Source: CALRWV02 sp943371965
GTDB lineage: Bacteria; Bacteroidota; JABWAT01
Direction: 5' to 3'
Assembly (NCBI GenBank): GCA_943371965.1
Contig: CALRWV020000002.1
Span: 1-64,000 of the forward strand
DNA: 64,000 bases
The notes below the pieces were generated by a model. That model did no database searches and was not told the origin of the DNA. It worked only from the letters and a program-made list of their open reading frames with translations. Below are positions 52,418 through 61,445 of the stretch, piece by piece (positions within the stretch are counted from its first letter, which is position 1; each line of letters opens with the position of its first letter). A program made the position numbers and the translations under genes.

Positions 52418-53302
52418 TTATTTTCCCATTGTTTCAAGCTCTTGAATCCGTCTGAAATAATAATCAAAATTGTCAGGATCTTCTTCCATCAGAATTCTGT
52501 AAACTTTCAACGCATGAGAAAACTTTTTCTGCTGTACAAAAATTTCAGCCATAGTTTCACTTGCAACCATAATTTCATCATCAGTATTTTCTGTTTCTTC
52601 CACGGATTCCTGCTGTGAAAAATCATTGTCCAGATGTGTGTTTTCAAGTGCATTCAACTCATTTACCAATGGTTCTTCTGTTTCGTCAAACATATGACTG
52701 GTATTGTATGGCTTTACAGGTTCTTCAACATCAGGTGCAGTTTCATGCAAATCAGGCAGGAGATCGTCAAGTTCTGAATAGCCATCCTGTGCAAATTCTG
52801 TTGATTGCCCAGGTTGATCGTCTATCAGCAATTCAAGATCATCAGGAATAATTTCTTCTGGTTGAACGATATGAATTACTTCTTCTACATCACTGAGTGG
52901 TTCAGGTGAAACCAACATCTCATCAATAGACTGAATTTCAGACTCATCAACAGTAACAGCTTCAAGTACAGTGGCTGATTCACCGGAATAGACTGATTTA
53001 CCCTCTTCTTCAGTTTTTATTTTCAGGTTTCTTATTTGAATTTTTGTGTACCACGAAGGAATCAGGTTAGGAGGAAACTGTTCCCACAAATTATAATGTC
53101 CTGAAAGTTTCAGGATTTTATCATAAAGGGGATTGTCATGCTCGATTGCTTCAAACAGCTGAACATAAAGAATCAATGGTGTTTGATAATCAGGATAAAC
53201 TGTTAACAGGTCAGTCAAAACTGACTCAGCTTCATCAAATTTCTGATCCTGAAACAAGGATTTCAAATTCAGAACTTTTTCCTGCAGGGTTGGAGTTTCC
53301 AT
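52418..53302 (-). CDS. Acidic TPR-like protein of unknown function
   Basis: A 294-residue protein. The N-terminal ~75 residues look like one or two TPR-type helix pairs (NLKSLFQDQKFDEAESVL, VYPDYQTPLILY), then a long acidic, low-complexity stretch (Glu/Asp-rich, about 90-235) and a C-terminal helical pair (AEIFVQQKKFSHALKVYRIL). It probably acts as a cytoplasmic scaffold. Its start codon shares a base with the glycosyltransferase stop (TGATG), so translation is coupled. Function not assigned. Confidence 0.75.
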   Translation of the reverse strand: METPTLQEKVLNLKSLFQDQKFDEAESVLTDLLTVYPDYQTPLILYVQLFEAIEHDNPLYDKILKLSGHYNLWEQFPPNLIPSWYTKIQIRNLKIKTEEEGKSVYSGESATVLEAVTVDESEIQSIDEMLVSPEPLSDVEEVIHIVQPEEIIPDDLELLIDDQPGQSTEFAQDGYSELDDLLPDLHETAPDVEEPVKPYNTSHMFDETEEPLVNELNALENTHLDNDFSQQESVEETENTDDEIMVASETMAEIFVQQKKFSHALKVYRILMEEDPDNFDYYFRRIQELETMGK

Positions 53303-54795
53303 CAGACAATTTCCTTTTGATACTTTTCAGCAATCTGCCGAAGTGAAAATAAACCCATCATTAAATATCCAATTCCAAATAGCAGAATGAATGGAAGAAC
53401 TGCAAATTCAGAAAAATAGACCGCCAACGCAGCACCATAAAAGCAGTAAAGCCCAAAAATAATTTCAATTATTATCTGAAAATTCATTTTACTGTTCAAA
53501 TAACCGTTTACAGCAAATTTCGGCTTTGAATCTAAAATATGAAATTTTGGTGTTCTAACAAATTCTGACTTCCGTTTAAAAAGTGCCGAAATCAAAGCTT
53601 TGGTATTATTGATTGAAAGTCCGGCAGAAAAGGCAAGATAAATTGGAAATAATCTGATTTTAGCAATAAATCCATTCTCAGAACGGTTCTGAATAAACCA
53701 ATAAATTAAAACGGAACTTATAAAGGACAGGATAAAAATACCCATCCAGTTTAAAGAGTATGATGGGTTACTTGCCTGATTTTTAATAATAAGTAATGGT
53801 ACATTCAGGATTCCGGCAATCAATATCATTGGATAGACCAAATTCACAGTTAAATGAAGGGTTGACTGAATCTTCATTCCAAAAGTAAAATCAGATTTCC
53901 AAATCAAAGGAACAATTTTTCTGCAGGTTTCAATGGCACCTTTTGTCCATCTGAACTGTTGTGATTTCCAGCTTGAAATATCTTCGGGAAGTTCACCCAA
54001 ACAGGTAATATCAGAACGGAAAATGAATTTCCATCCTTTCAATTGTGCTCTATAAGACAGATCCAAATCTTCAGTTATTGTATCATCCTGCCAATTTCCC
54101 GAATCCCAAATACAGGTTTTTCTGAAAACACCTGCGGTGCCGTTAAAATTGATACACAATCCACCTGAGTTTCTTCCTTCCTGTTCAATCAAAAAATGAC
54201 CGTCAAGACCCATCGCCTGAACTTTCGTTAAAGCTGATATTTTTTCGTTCATGTGTTTCCACCGAGCTTGAACTAATCCTACTTTTTCGTCTTCGAAATA
54301 TGGAAGCATTTTCAGTAAAAAATTAGGATCGGGAGCAAAATCGGCATCGAAAATTGCAATAAATTCTCCATCTGCTTTTTCAAGACCTTCCCGTAATGCT
54401 CCAGCTTTAAATCCAACCCGATTCATTCTATGGAAATGAGAAATACGAAATCCGACCAACTTATACTTTTCAACCAATGAATGAACTAGTTCTCTGGTTT
54501 CATCTGTACTGTCATCCAAAACCTGAATCTGCAATTTTTCTTTTGGATACTGAAGAGTTGTTATGGTTTCTAGCAGCGACCCAACAACATATTTTTCATT
54601 GAAAACGGGAAGCTGAACAGTTACAACTGGAAGATGTTGCTGAAGCGTAAATGGTGAAAGTGATTTCTTGCTTTGATTGTTTTTTTTAGACTGAATAAGG
54701 AGGTAGAGACTGTTTACCGCATAAATCAAAATTACAGAAAGGCAAAAAGAGTAAACTGAAAGAAAAACAATACCAAGAGTTTCCGGAATTACCAC
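53302..54795 (-). CDS. Glycosyltransferase family 2, cellulose synthase-like membrane enzyme
   Basis: A 497-residue processive-type GT2. One N-terminal membrane segment is followed by the GT-A domain with VQLPVFNEKYVVGSLLETI, the DDSTDET nucleotide motif, the DxD in AIFDADFAPDP (near 150), TEDLDLSYRAQLKGW and the QxxRW signature QQFRWTKGA (near 285). Several membrane segments follow. Such proteins build β-glycans or glycolipids; the sugar is unknown. It starts with GTG and overlaps the LptE-like gene by 7 bases, and shares a stop/start with the gene behind it. Confidence 0.92.
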   Translation of the reverse strand: MVIPETLGIVFLSVYSFCLSVILIYAVNSLYLLIQSKKNNQSKKSLSPFTLQQHLPVVTVQLPVFNEKYVVGSLLETITTLQYPKEKLQIQVLDDSTDETRELVHSLVEKYKLVGFRISHFHRMNRVGFKAGALREGLEKADGEFIAIFDADFAPDPNFLLKMLPYFEDEKVGLVQARWKHMNEKISALTKVQAMGLDGHFLIEQEGRNSGGLCINFNGTAGVFRKTCIWDSGNWQDDTITEDLDLSYRAQLKGWKFIFRSDITCLGELPEDISSWKSQQFRWTKGAIETCRKIVPLIWKSDFTFGMKIQSTLHLTVNLVYPMILIAGILNVPLLIIKNQASNPSYSLNWMGIFILSFISSVLIYWFIQNRSENGFIAKIRLFPIYLAFSAGLSINNTKALISALFKRKSEFVRTPKFHILDSKPKFAVNGYLNSKMNFQIIIEIIFGLYCFYGAALAVYFSEFAVLPFILLFGIGYLMMGLFSLRQIAEKYQKEIV

Positions 54796-55316
54796 GATGA
54801 AACAACCTTGGTAAAAATATCATCGGTAATTTTATTCATTGCATCAGCAAGAGCATCGTTTTCTGCGGCAGGACTTCCTATGGTATATTCACCCCAGTTA
54901 TCAAATGAAGCTTCCCAAATTGTTTCTTTTTTAACCAAATCTTTGTACACAACACTGACTCTCAATGTAATTCTGTTAGTATTTGAAGTTGTCTTGGCAG
55001 CAACAACAAACGGCTGGTTGGTATAGGTTGAAATATTTCCTTCCAGTACACAATCAGCACTTTGGTTTGATCCCAATTCCAATGATGATTGGGAAATGAT
55101 TTTATCTGTCAGCTTTCTTGTCAGGTCTTCCTTTAAATTCGAAACACCGGAGTTGGATTTATCCTGAAAATTTGGGATATAAATCCGTTTCAGATGGGGT
55201 GGAATTGATGCTCCGGTAAACGAATAACACGAAACAAAAACAAGGGACCCCAACAGAAAAGTAATTGACAAATATCCCGATACAGCTGTTTTAATGAAAT
55301 TTTTATTCAAGACCAT
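54789..55316 (-). CDS. LptE-like lipoprotein (LPS assembly)
   Basis: The start at 55316 (MVLNKNFIKTAVS) gives a 175-residue lipoprotein with lipobox LVFVSC. A conserved short core, GASIPPHLKRIYIPNFQDKS then LTRKLTDKIISQSSLEL and ADCVLEGNISTYTNQP, matches the LptE (LPS-assembly) pattern of Bacteroidota, where it works with LptD in inserting LPS in the outer membrane. The start lies inside the end of the sigma-54 regulator gene (14-base overlap), and the stop overlaps the glycosyltransferase start, so four genes form one translationally coupled operon. Confidence 0.85.
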   Translation of the reverse strand: MVLNKNFIKTAVSGYLSITFLLGSLVFVSCYSFTGASIPPHLKRIYIPNFQDKSNSGVSNLKEDLTRKLTDKIISQSSLELGSNQSADCVLEGNISTYTNQPFVVAAKTTSNTNRITLRVSVVYKDLVKKETIWEASFDNWGEYTIGSPAAENDALADAMNKITDDIFTKVVSSW

Positions 55317-56496
55317 ATTCCTTGATTTTTCTGTATAAGGTTCTCTCACTGATTTTCAGTTCATCGGCAGCTTTTCTGCGGTTTCCCACATGCCGTTCAA
55401 GTGCTTCTTCAATTGCTTTTTTTTCCATATCTGTGAGTGAAAAAGAATGAAGGTCTTTGTCATCATCATGTTGGATAACTTCCGCATATTCATTTGAAGA
55501 AGGTTCAGGCAAATATTTGGAAGGAGAAACTGTTTCATGAAATTCCGGTTGACGTTGAACTGCAAATGGTTGATTGGTTTGATGGCGCAAAGTCGATTTT
55601 ATATCCAGCAATTCGGATTTGATATCCACCAGCATTCTGTAAAGAAATTCAATTTCCATCTTTTCCGGTTGCTTCTCAGCAAGAATCGGCAAACGGTTTA
55701 CATTGGAAGAATTCGAATATTGAACCAAATATTTTCTGACAATGTTTTCATCGATCAAATGATTTCCGTCAAGAACGAGCATGGTTTCTGTCAGGTTTCT
55801 CAGTTCACGGATATTTCCCGGCCAACTGTAATTGGTCAGCATTTGAATGGCATCACGGCTGATTCCTTCAGGAACGATTCCATACTTTCTTGAAAATTCA
55901 CGCCAAAAGGTTTGAAAAAGTACAGGAATATCTGCTTTCCTTTCATGCAGTGAAGGCATTTGAATCTGTACTGCTCTCAGCCGGTAATACAAATCTTCAC
56001 GGAATTTTTTTGATTGAACTTCATTCAGCAAATTCTTGTTGGTTGCCCCGATAATTCTAACATCTGTTTTTTTAACAGTAGAACCGCCCACCCGCATATA
56101 TTCACCGCTTTCCAGAACACGGAGAATTTTCACCTGAACTCCGAGTGGCATATCACCGATTTCATCCAGAAAAAGTGTACCGTTATCAGCCAATTCGAAA
56201 TATCCCTTTCGGGCTTCAATTGCTCCGGTAAAGGCTCCTTTTTCATGTCCGAAAAGTTCCGACTCCAAAATCCCTTCCGGTATTGCACCGCAATTTACAA
56301 TGACCAGTTTTTCATTTGATCTGTTGCTTAAACCATGAATGGCCTGTGCAATCAATTCTTTTCCGGTTCCACTTTCACCCGTTACCAAAACTGAAATATC
56401 GGTTTTTGAAACTTGGGGAAGAATTTTAATAATATCCTTCAGCGGTTGTGTTTCACCAATAATTCCGAACTTTTTCTGAATCTCTTCTGCTTGCAT
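55303..56496 (-). CDS. Sigma-54-dependent transcriptional activator without receiver domain
   Basis: A 397-residue activator. The AAA+ domain begins almost at the N-terminus: FGIIGETQPLKDII, Walker A GESGTGKELIA (about 40-50), GAFTGA for contact with sigma-54, Walker B LFLDEIGDMPL, and the R-finger region FREDLYYRLR. A short linker leads to a Fis-type helix-turn-helix at the C-terminus (EALERHVGNRRKAADELKIS). There is no receiver or GAF domain, so control is by another means (protein partner or expression level). It heads the operon with lptE and a glycosyltransferase. No -24/-12 promoter was recognised in the window. Confidence 0.93.
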   Translation of the reverse strand: MQAEEIQKKFGIIGETQPLKDIIKILPQVSKTDISVLVTGESGTGKELIAQAIHGLSNRSNEKLVIVNCGAIPEGILESELFGHEKGAFTGAIEARKGYFELADNGTLFLDEIGDMPLGVQVKILRVLESGEYMRVGGSTVKKTDVRIIGATNKNLLNEVQSKKFREDLYYRLRAVQIQMPSLHERKADIPVLFQTFWREFSRKYGIVPEGISRDAIQMLTNYSWPGNIRELRNLTETMLVLDGNHLIDENIVRKYLVQYSNSSNVNRLPILAEKQPEKMEIEFLYRMLVDIKSELLDIKSTLRHQTNQPFAVQRQPEFHETVSPSKYLPEPSSNEYAEVIQHDDDKDLHSFSLTDMEKKAIEEALERHVGNRRKAADELKISERTLYRKIKEYGLE

Positions 56497-56625
56497 ATTT
56501 ACTTTTTTTTAATCTTCCTAAGTCAACTACTAAAATCTATTTGCCACGAATTTTCACAAAACCCACATCCGGATTTAGAGGAGGCTGTTTTTTATTTTAC
56601 AGACTACTGAATTATGTATTCTTTC

Positions 56626-57369
56626 TCATCCTTCGATAACAAATCCCTTAATTGAAAGTTTTGTTTTTAATTTTTCCAGATTTGCGTCTGCATCCGCCTG
56701 TGAAGAAAATGGCCCAACACGGGGTTTGAATAAAGTTGATTCCTTCACCACAATTCCCTTGAATCCTACTTTTTCAGCTTTTTTCAATTGTGCTTCAGCG
56801 TTTGGTTTTGACCCGAATGCACCGATTTGAATATAAAATTTTGATTTTGTTACAGGTTTTGGAACTTCCAATTCGTTCTGAACCTGAAGCGAGGTATTTA
56901 TTTTTTTAATTTCCTGAACTTGAGCAGTTGCGCCCGAATTTCCATTCAGAAAATAAATATACTGATCTGCTTCTTTCGGATTGTTGATGATCTGATAATA
57001 ATTGATCAGTCTTTTTGCGGATTCTTCCGCTGCTTTTGACTTTGGAAAAGCTTTAACGATTTCTTTGTATTCAGAAACTGCTTCGACAGCATCTTCTTTG
57101 AAAACTGCATTGATAAACCGGATTCCAACATCGTTCGGATGTTCTCTTGTCAATGCAGGAACCAGATTTTTCACATCTTGAGATCTTCCCTGTTTCAGCA
57201 TTTCGATCAGAGGAACAATATTTACGTCATCCTGAGCGAGAAGAGAAGAAGGAACAAGAAAAAAGGAAAAGGGAACAAAGAGAAAAAACACATTTTTAGC
57301 CACGGATATATAAGAAGCGGCACGAATTTGGGAAAGAATATATTTTTTATTTGAAATCAATTTAGTCAT
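56626..57369 (-). CDS. Exported SPOR-domain protein; signal peptide encoded by heptamer repeats
   Basis: A 247-residue frame. The signal peptide core FFLFVPFSFFLVPSSLLAQ (residues 28-46) is followed by a TPR-like stretch (VPLIEMLKQGRSQDVK, AVSEYKEIVKAFPKSKAAEESAKRL) and a C-terminal SPOR domain (KFYIQIGAFGSKPNAEAQLKKA) that binds denuded peptidoglycan. The true start is uncertain: the ATG at 57369 gives a long leader derived from intergenic repeat phrases, while a GTG at 57291 would begin exactly at the signal peptide. No strong ribosome binding site helps to choose. Confidence 0.82.
   Translation of the reverse strand: MTKLISNKKYILSQIRAASYISVAKNVFFLFVPFSFFLVPSSLLAQDDVNIVPLIEMLKQGRSQDVKNLVPALTREHPNDVGIRFINAVFKEDAVEAVSEYKEIVKAFPKSKAAEESAKRLINYYQIINNPKEADQYIYFLNGNSGATAQVQEIKKINTSLQVQNELEVPKPVTKSKFYIQIGAFGSKPNAEAQLKKAEKVGFKGIVVKESTLFKPRVGPFSSQADADANLEKLKTKLSIKGFVIEG
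57241..57289. repeat. Seven heptamer units coding a signal peptide core
   Basis: On the plus strand 57241-57289 divides into seven 7-base units such as AAGAGAA, GAAGGAA, AAAGGAA and AAGGGAA. Read on the minus strand it codes the hydrophobic core of the SPOR protein signal peptide, and the protein repeats with a period of seven residues (21 bases). Confidence 0.65.
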
Positions 57370-57410
57370 ACTATTTATCGCTTGTTCAACTGTTCGGTAT
57401 TAGTAAAAAT

Positions 57411-57683
57411 TTAATTTTTTACTGAATTAATACTTGGAGCAGGAGCTCCTCTTAACATTCCTTCTGTACTTAGATCTTCATCCAAATCCGGCCAGTGAAT
57501 TCCGTATCCGCCACCACAAATTTCCCAATTATTTCTTTGTTTCTCGGTTCCGTTAAAAAGTCTGGGATACCAAAGTAAAGGAACAGAAATAGTTCTTCCA
57601 TCCATTAAATCGACTCTTAATAAATCTGCGGAAAAATTTACTTTTTTAACTCTTTCATCTGCCTGAAGCGCCAAAATACCCAT
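57411..57683 (-). CDS. DUF2442 domain protein
   Basis: A 90-residue protein with the DUF2442 pattern: RVKKVNFSADLLRVDLMDGRTISVPLLWYPRL, then NWEICGGGYGIHWPDLDEDLSTEGML. DUF2442 proteins usually occur next to DUF4160 proteins and are sometimes listed among toxin-antitoxin-like pairs, but no activity is proven. The start overlaps the end of the DUF4160 gene by 29 bases. Confidence 0.88.
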   Translation of the reverse strand: MGILALQADERVKKVNFSADLLRVDLMDGRTISVPLLWYPRLFNGTEKQRNNWEICGGGYGIHWPDLDEDLSTEGMLRGAPAPSINSVKN

Positions 57684-57900
57684 TCCAAGCCTCCAAATAT
57701 TTGTCTCTGTTTTCTCTGATAATCCTTAGAATCTCACCTAATTCTTTTGGACTAAATCCGTAATTCCTGGCTAAATCCATATTCTGAAGGCAAAATTTGG
57801 CTGAATTCCCATTTTTGTCAACATGAACATGTGAAGGTTCATTTGGTTCATGACTGTAAAAATAAAATCTATACCCATTCTTATAATCAACATTTGGCAT
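57655..57900 (-). CDS. DUF4160 domain protein
   Basis: An 81-residue protein with the DUF4160 pattern: RFYFYSHEPNEPSHVHVDKNG, AKFCLQNMDLARNYGF and ELGEILRIIRENRDKYLEAWNGYFG. It is followed directly by DUF2442, the common pairing, and sits one base past the miaB stop. Both function and the toxin/antitoxin idea are unproven. Confidence 0.88.
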   Translation of the reverse strand: MPNVDYKNGYRFYFYSHEPNEPSHVHVDKNGNSAKFCLQNMDLARNYGFSPKELGEILRIIRENRDKYLEAWNGYFGASGR

Positions 57901-57901
57901 T

Positions 57902-59236
57902 TTATGCCATAACCAATTCGTCTTTTAAAATTTCTGCTTTTAAAGTGTGTCCTGAACCTGAAACAATTCTTACTTTCGCATAACTGCCGACTTTGTATCC
58001 TTCTTCTTTCGGAAGTACAACTTTAATATTGGTATCTGTCCTTCCCATCCACTCATTCGAATTTCTTTTTGCCTGATGTTCAATCATAACCGTTTCAATA
58101 TTTCCAATCCGGTTTTGATTGTTTTCGAATGCAATTCGTTCCTGAACTTCTATCAATCTGTTCAATCTTTGGGTTTTTACCTCTTCTGAAACGGTATCAC
58201 CCATTTTATATGCTTTTGTTCCTTCTCTCGGTGAATAAATAAACATATAAGCAGAATCAAACCGGACTGTTTTCATCACTTTCAATGTTTCCAGGAAATC
58301 TTCTTCCGTTTCGTTCGGGAAACCAACCATAACATCGGTAGAAAGCGAAACTCCGGGAATCATTTCCTTGATGTGATCAATCAACGCTAAATATTCTTCC
58401 TGTGTATAGGTTCTGTTCATATCTTTCAAAACCTTACTTGAACCTGCCTGAAATGGAATATGCACGTAATTGCAGATGTTTTCATTATTTCGGATAGCTT
58501 CCAAAACAGAATCTGAAAAATCTTTAGGATGCGAAGTTGAAAAACGGATTCTGATTGAGCGATCAACTGAAGCAACAGCTTCCATGAGTTCTGCAAACCG
58601 TCTTCCGTTATCGTTATAGGAATTTACATTTTGACCAAGTAGAGTAACGTCTTTAATAATTCCTTCCGCAGAAATAACTTCCATTTCCTTAACAATTGAT
58701 TCAATGGAACGGCTTCTTTCACGACCGCGGGTAAATGGAACCACGCAAAAAGTACAGAAATTGTCGCAACCGCGCATCACTGAAAGCCAACCGGTTACAC
58801 CATTTGATCTGAAAGGAGTAATGTCTTCGTAAGTTTCTTCAAGTGATAAAAGAGTATTAACCGCTTTATCACCCAGTTTTGCCAAACTGATTAAACGGGG
58901 AACATCACGGTAAGCATCAGGCCCGACAACGATATCAACCAGTTTTTGTTTTACAATCAACTCTGATTTGAGACGTTCTGCCATACATCCCATAATTCCA
59001 ATTACTGCATTGTTCCGTCTTTTCAACCCTTTTAAATGTTGAAGTCGGGAAAAAATGCGCTGTTCTGCATTGTCACGGATGGAACACGTATTTACAAATA
59101 TGAGATTCGCGTCATTGATATCGGTAGTGATCTCGTAATGATCCTTTTTCAGAATACCGGCAACCAGTTCGGTGTCGTTGAAATTCATCGCACAACCGTA
59201 GGTTTCGAAATAAACTTTTCCCTTAACGTCTTCCAT
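57902..59236 (-). CDS. miaB: tRNA-2-methylthio-N6-dimethylallyladenosine synthase
   Basis: A 444-residue radical SAM methylthiotransferase acting on i6A37 of tRNA. The N-terminal UPF0004 domain has cysteines in ETYGCAMNF, NTCSIRD and GIMGCMAER for one iron-sulfur cluster. The radical SAM cluster motif is RGCDNFCTFCVVPF (CxxxCxxC) near residue 155. A TRAM domain ends the protein (GYKVGSYAKVRIVSGSGHTLKAEI). Full length. It heads a same-strand group with the DUF4160-DUF2442 pair right behind it. Confidence 0.97.
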   Translation of the reverse strand: MEDVKGKVYFETYGCAMNFNDTELVAGILKKDHYEITTDINDANLIFVNTCSIRDNAEQRIFSRLQHLKGLKRRNNAVIGIMGCMAERLKSELIVKQKLVDIVVGPDAYRDVPRLISLAKLGDKAVNTLLSLEETYEDITPFRSNGVTGWLSVMRGCDNFCTFCVVPFTRGRERSRSIESIVKEMEVISAEGIIKDVTLLGQNVNSYNDNGRRFAELMEAVASVDRSIRIRFSTSHPKDFSDSVLEAIRNNENICNYVHIPFQAGSSKVLKDMNRTYTQEEYLALIDHIKEMIPGVSLSTDVMVGFPNETEEDFLETLKVMKTVRFDSAYMFIYSPREGTKAYKMGDTVSEEVKTQRLNRLIEVQERIAFENNQNRIGNIETVMIEHQAKRNSNEWMGRTDTNIKVVLPKEEGYKVGSYAKVRIVSGSGHTLKAEILKDELVMA

Positions 59237-59463
59237 AAACTCACTTAACTAAAAATTACTGTCAAAATTTCAGGTTTAATCGACAAAGTTACGGAAAACG
59301 GGGTTTTGTTACAAGGAAAAGACAGGAGTTCAGTTTTTGCCACGAATTTACACGAAGAAATTCGAATTAAAATTTAATACGTTTGCCACAGATTCACAGA
59401 TTTTAATCCGATATTCAATAAATCATTTTAATTTGTGAATCCGTTGCTATTTTCCTAAAAATC
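59237..59463. other. Spacer between miaB and creD with repeat phrases
   Basis: 227 bases. It contains TTGCCACGAATTTACACGAA and TTGCCACAGATTCACAGATT, phrases of a type repeated between genes in many environmental genomes, with no gene or clear terminator. Confidence 0.45.
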
Positions 59464-60780
59464 TTACTCTTTTTCAGATTTCAGTTCAAGCTGATACCAA
59501 TCCACTTTTCTGGTCACATACATGACTATTGCCAGTGTGGCAAACAAACCAAAACTTCCAATCATTAATGCATAATCTTCAAGTTGAAGCACAACAAACA
59601 TAAAACCGTAAAGGATGATCAGTATTCCGAAAATCAGCGAAGTTGCTTTTATATTTTGAAGTACACTTTTGGTATATAACGTTATGATTCCAATGGTTGC
59701 CAATCCGGAAATCAGATATGACCAGTTGAAGGAAAGATGTTCTGTTATGGAAAGCAGAAGTGTGTAAAAAATAACCAGCGCAATTCCGATCAGAAGATAT
59801 TGAATCGGGTGAAGTCTTTTTTTATCGAAAATTTCTATCATAAAAAATGCCATAAAAGTGAAACCGATAAACATGATGGCATATTTTACCGTTCTGAGAG
59901 TTTTCTGATAATGATCAACCGGAATTATCAGGTCAACACCGAAACTGCTTTCTTCAAGTTTGTAACCTCCGACAGTCCAAAATTGCGGATAGTTTCTGTT
60001 GAGAAAAAGTACATTCCATTTTGCAGAAAATCCTGTTTCCAAAACTTTGCGATCCTGAGGCAGAAATGCTCCTGAAAATTTCGGATCAGCCCAATCTGAT
60101 TTCAGTTCAACAGTTGTTGTTTTTCCAACAGGTGAGAACTCAAGTTTCGAACTTCCATTCATATTAATTTCAGTTGAAAAGGAATATTTCATTTCCTTTT
60201 CATTTACAGAAACAGAAGCTGAAAGTCCTTTCGGAATCAATTCGGTAATTTTTGTACCTGAACCTGCTTCAATTTGAGTTTTATTCCAATCGATTTTAAC
60301 CAGATTTACCAAACCTGACAAATCTGAAATTCCAATATTTATTGAAGCTTCATTCCAAAGAATTTCATAATCAGTGTCAATCACTTTCAGAGCTTCGGCT
60401 AAATTGAATTCTCCATTTAATTTCAGATTTGTGGTGTAAACAACAACTTCAAATATTCCACGGCTTCTTTTTTCGGGATTTATTTTACCGTAAACATTGA
60501 GACTTTCAGGAAGAATGATCATTTCTCTTTCAGTCCTGGAAATCATTTTACCTGTTGAATCACGAACCGGTAATCTGTATGGGATTTTTAAAATTGGACC
60601 TGTTACCGTTTGCTCTTTTCCCCATTTTTCACTGATTTCATTTCCTGCCGACCTGCTGGTTTCCTGTCTGTCTTCTATCATCACTGCAATGAAAATGGTT
60701 GGAATTAAAAGCAGCACAACCAACACTGAAATGATGATCAACCGGAAACCGACTGACTGACTTAGATTTAAGTTAAACAT
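59464..60780 (-). CDS. creD: CreD-family inner membrane protein
   Basis: A 438-residue protein. One N-terminal membrane segment (about 12-34) is followed by a long periplasmic β-rich part with EQTVTGPILKIPYR and EREMIILPESLNVYGKINPEKRSRGIFEVVVY, hallmarks of CreD/Cet family. Six membrane segments form the C-terminal third. CreD is linked to envelope stress and β-lactam response in other bacteria, but its activity is unknown. It lies at the end of an operon controlled by an HTH_34-type regulator (61446). Confidence 0.93.
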   Translation of the reverse strand: MFNLNLSQSVGFRLIIISVLVVLLLIPTIFIAVMIEDRQETSRSAGNEISEKWGKEQTVTGPILKIPYRLPVRDSTGKMISRTEREMIILPESLNVYGKINPEKRSRGIFEVVVYTTNLKLNGEFNLAEALKVIDTDYEILWNEASINIGISDLSGLVNLVKIDWNKTQIEAGSGTKITELIPKGLSASVSVNEKEMKYSFSTEINMNGSSKLEFSPVGKTTTVELKSDWADPKFSGAFLPQDRKVLETGFSAKWNVLFLNRNYPQFWTVGGYKLEESSFGVDLIIPVDHYQKTLRTVKYAIMFIGFTFMAFFMIEIFDKKRLHPIQYLLIGIALVIFYTLLLSITEHLSFNWSYLISGLATIGIITLYTKSVLQNIKATSLIFGILIILYGFMFVVLQLEDYALMIGSFGLFATLAIVMYVTRKVDWYQLELKSEKE

Positions 60781-60794
60781 GGCGAACCCTTTCG

Positions 60795-61385
60795 TTAAAT
60801 GATAAATGAACCAGTAAATTGAATAGGGAGAAATTCCTTGAAAACGAAAAACAGAAATATAAATGCAACTGATAAAACCCAGAATATCATGCAGAAATGA
60901 ATCAATTGTTCAATTCGACTTTCTGTTTCGTTCAGTGATTTTCCTGCAAGAACATAATATTCTGATGGACTTTTTGTATACTGAATTACCGATGCAATCC
61001 TGATATCATTTCTTGGCTGCCAGGTAACCCTGAATTCTTTTTCATTTTTTGCAGTTTCAAAAACACCTTTTGGGGGAATCGGAATTTCACCGTTCAAATC
61101 CACATTCGAAACCAAAATTTTCAGTGATCCATCCAAAATTATAATAAATGGATTTTGAGTTTTATCCATCTTCATTTTGTATGATGAAACCAAAGAAGCG
61201 GGATCAATTTTTTCTGAAAGCTGTTCAGAAATTTCCTGAACCATAGCAATCTGGGGATCATTTGCGGTTTGCCTGTAAACTTGCTGAACCGTTACATAAA
61301 CAAGACCGCAAAAAAGAGTGATAATTCCAGCAAACGGAATTGCGTTGATAAAAACTCTAGTGAGTAACTGCATGTTGATTTTCAT
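60795..61385 (-). CDS. Membrane protein with periplasmic sensor-like domain, unknown function
   Basis: A 196-residue protein with one membrane segment at each end (about 13-32 and 163-186), enclosing a periplasmic domain of about 130 residues that looks like a small sensor (FIIILDGSLKILVSN, ASVIQYTKSPSEYYVLAGKSL). It lacks a kinase or other output domain. It starts with an AAGGAG ribosome binding site and is 14 bases from creD. It probably works with CreD. An operator-like palindrome lies 24 bases upstream. Confidence 0.75.
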   Translation of the reverse strand: MKINMQLLTRVFINAIPFAGIITLFCGLVYVTVQQVYRQTANDPQIAMVQEISEQLSEKIDPASLVSSYKMKMDKTQNPFIIILDGSLKILVSNVDLNGEIPIPPKGVFETAKNEKEFRVTWQPRNDIRIASVIQYTKSPSEYYVLAGKSLNETESRIEQLIHFCMIFWVLSVAFIFLFFVFKEFLPIQFTGSFII

Positions 61386-61409
61386 TTCTATCTCCTTTTA
61401 TTTTAAAGT

Positions 61410-61426
61410 ACTTTGAACTACAAAGT
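61410..61426. promoter_or_regulatory. Operator-like 17-base palindrome, site 2
   Basis: ACTTTGAACTACAAAGT (61410-61426) has arms ACTTTG and CAAAGT. Read on the minus strand it is ACTTTGTANNNCAAAGT, identical in its 14 fixed bases to site 1 at 62345-62361. It lies between the regulator gene and the 60795 gene. Confidence 0.7.
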
Positions 61427-61445
61427 GATTACACAAAAAAATAGG

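Noticed and set aside
55303..56600. -24/-12 sigma-54 promoter near the activator gene
   Set aside because: No TGGCAC-N5-TTGC-like sequence was recognised upstream of the operon.
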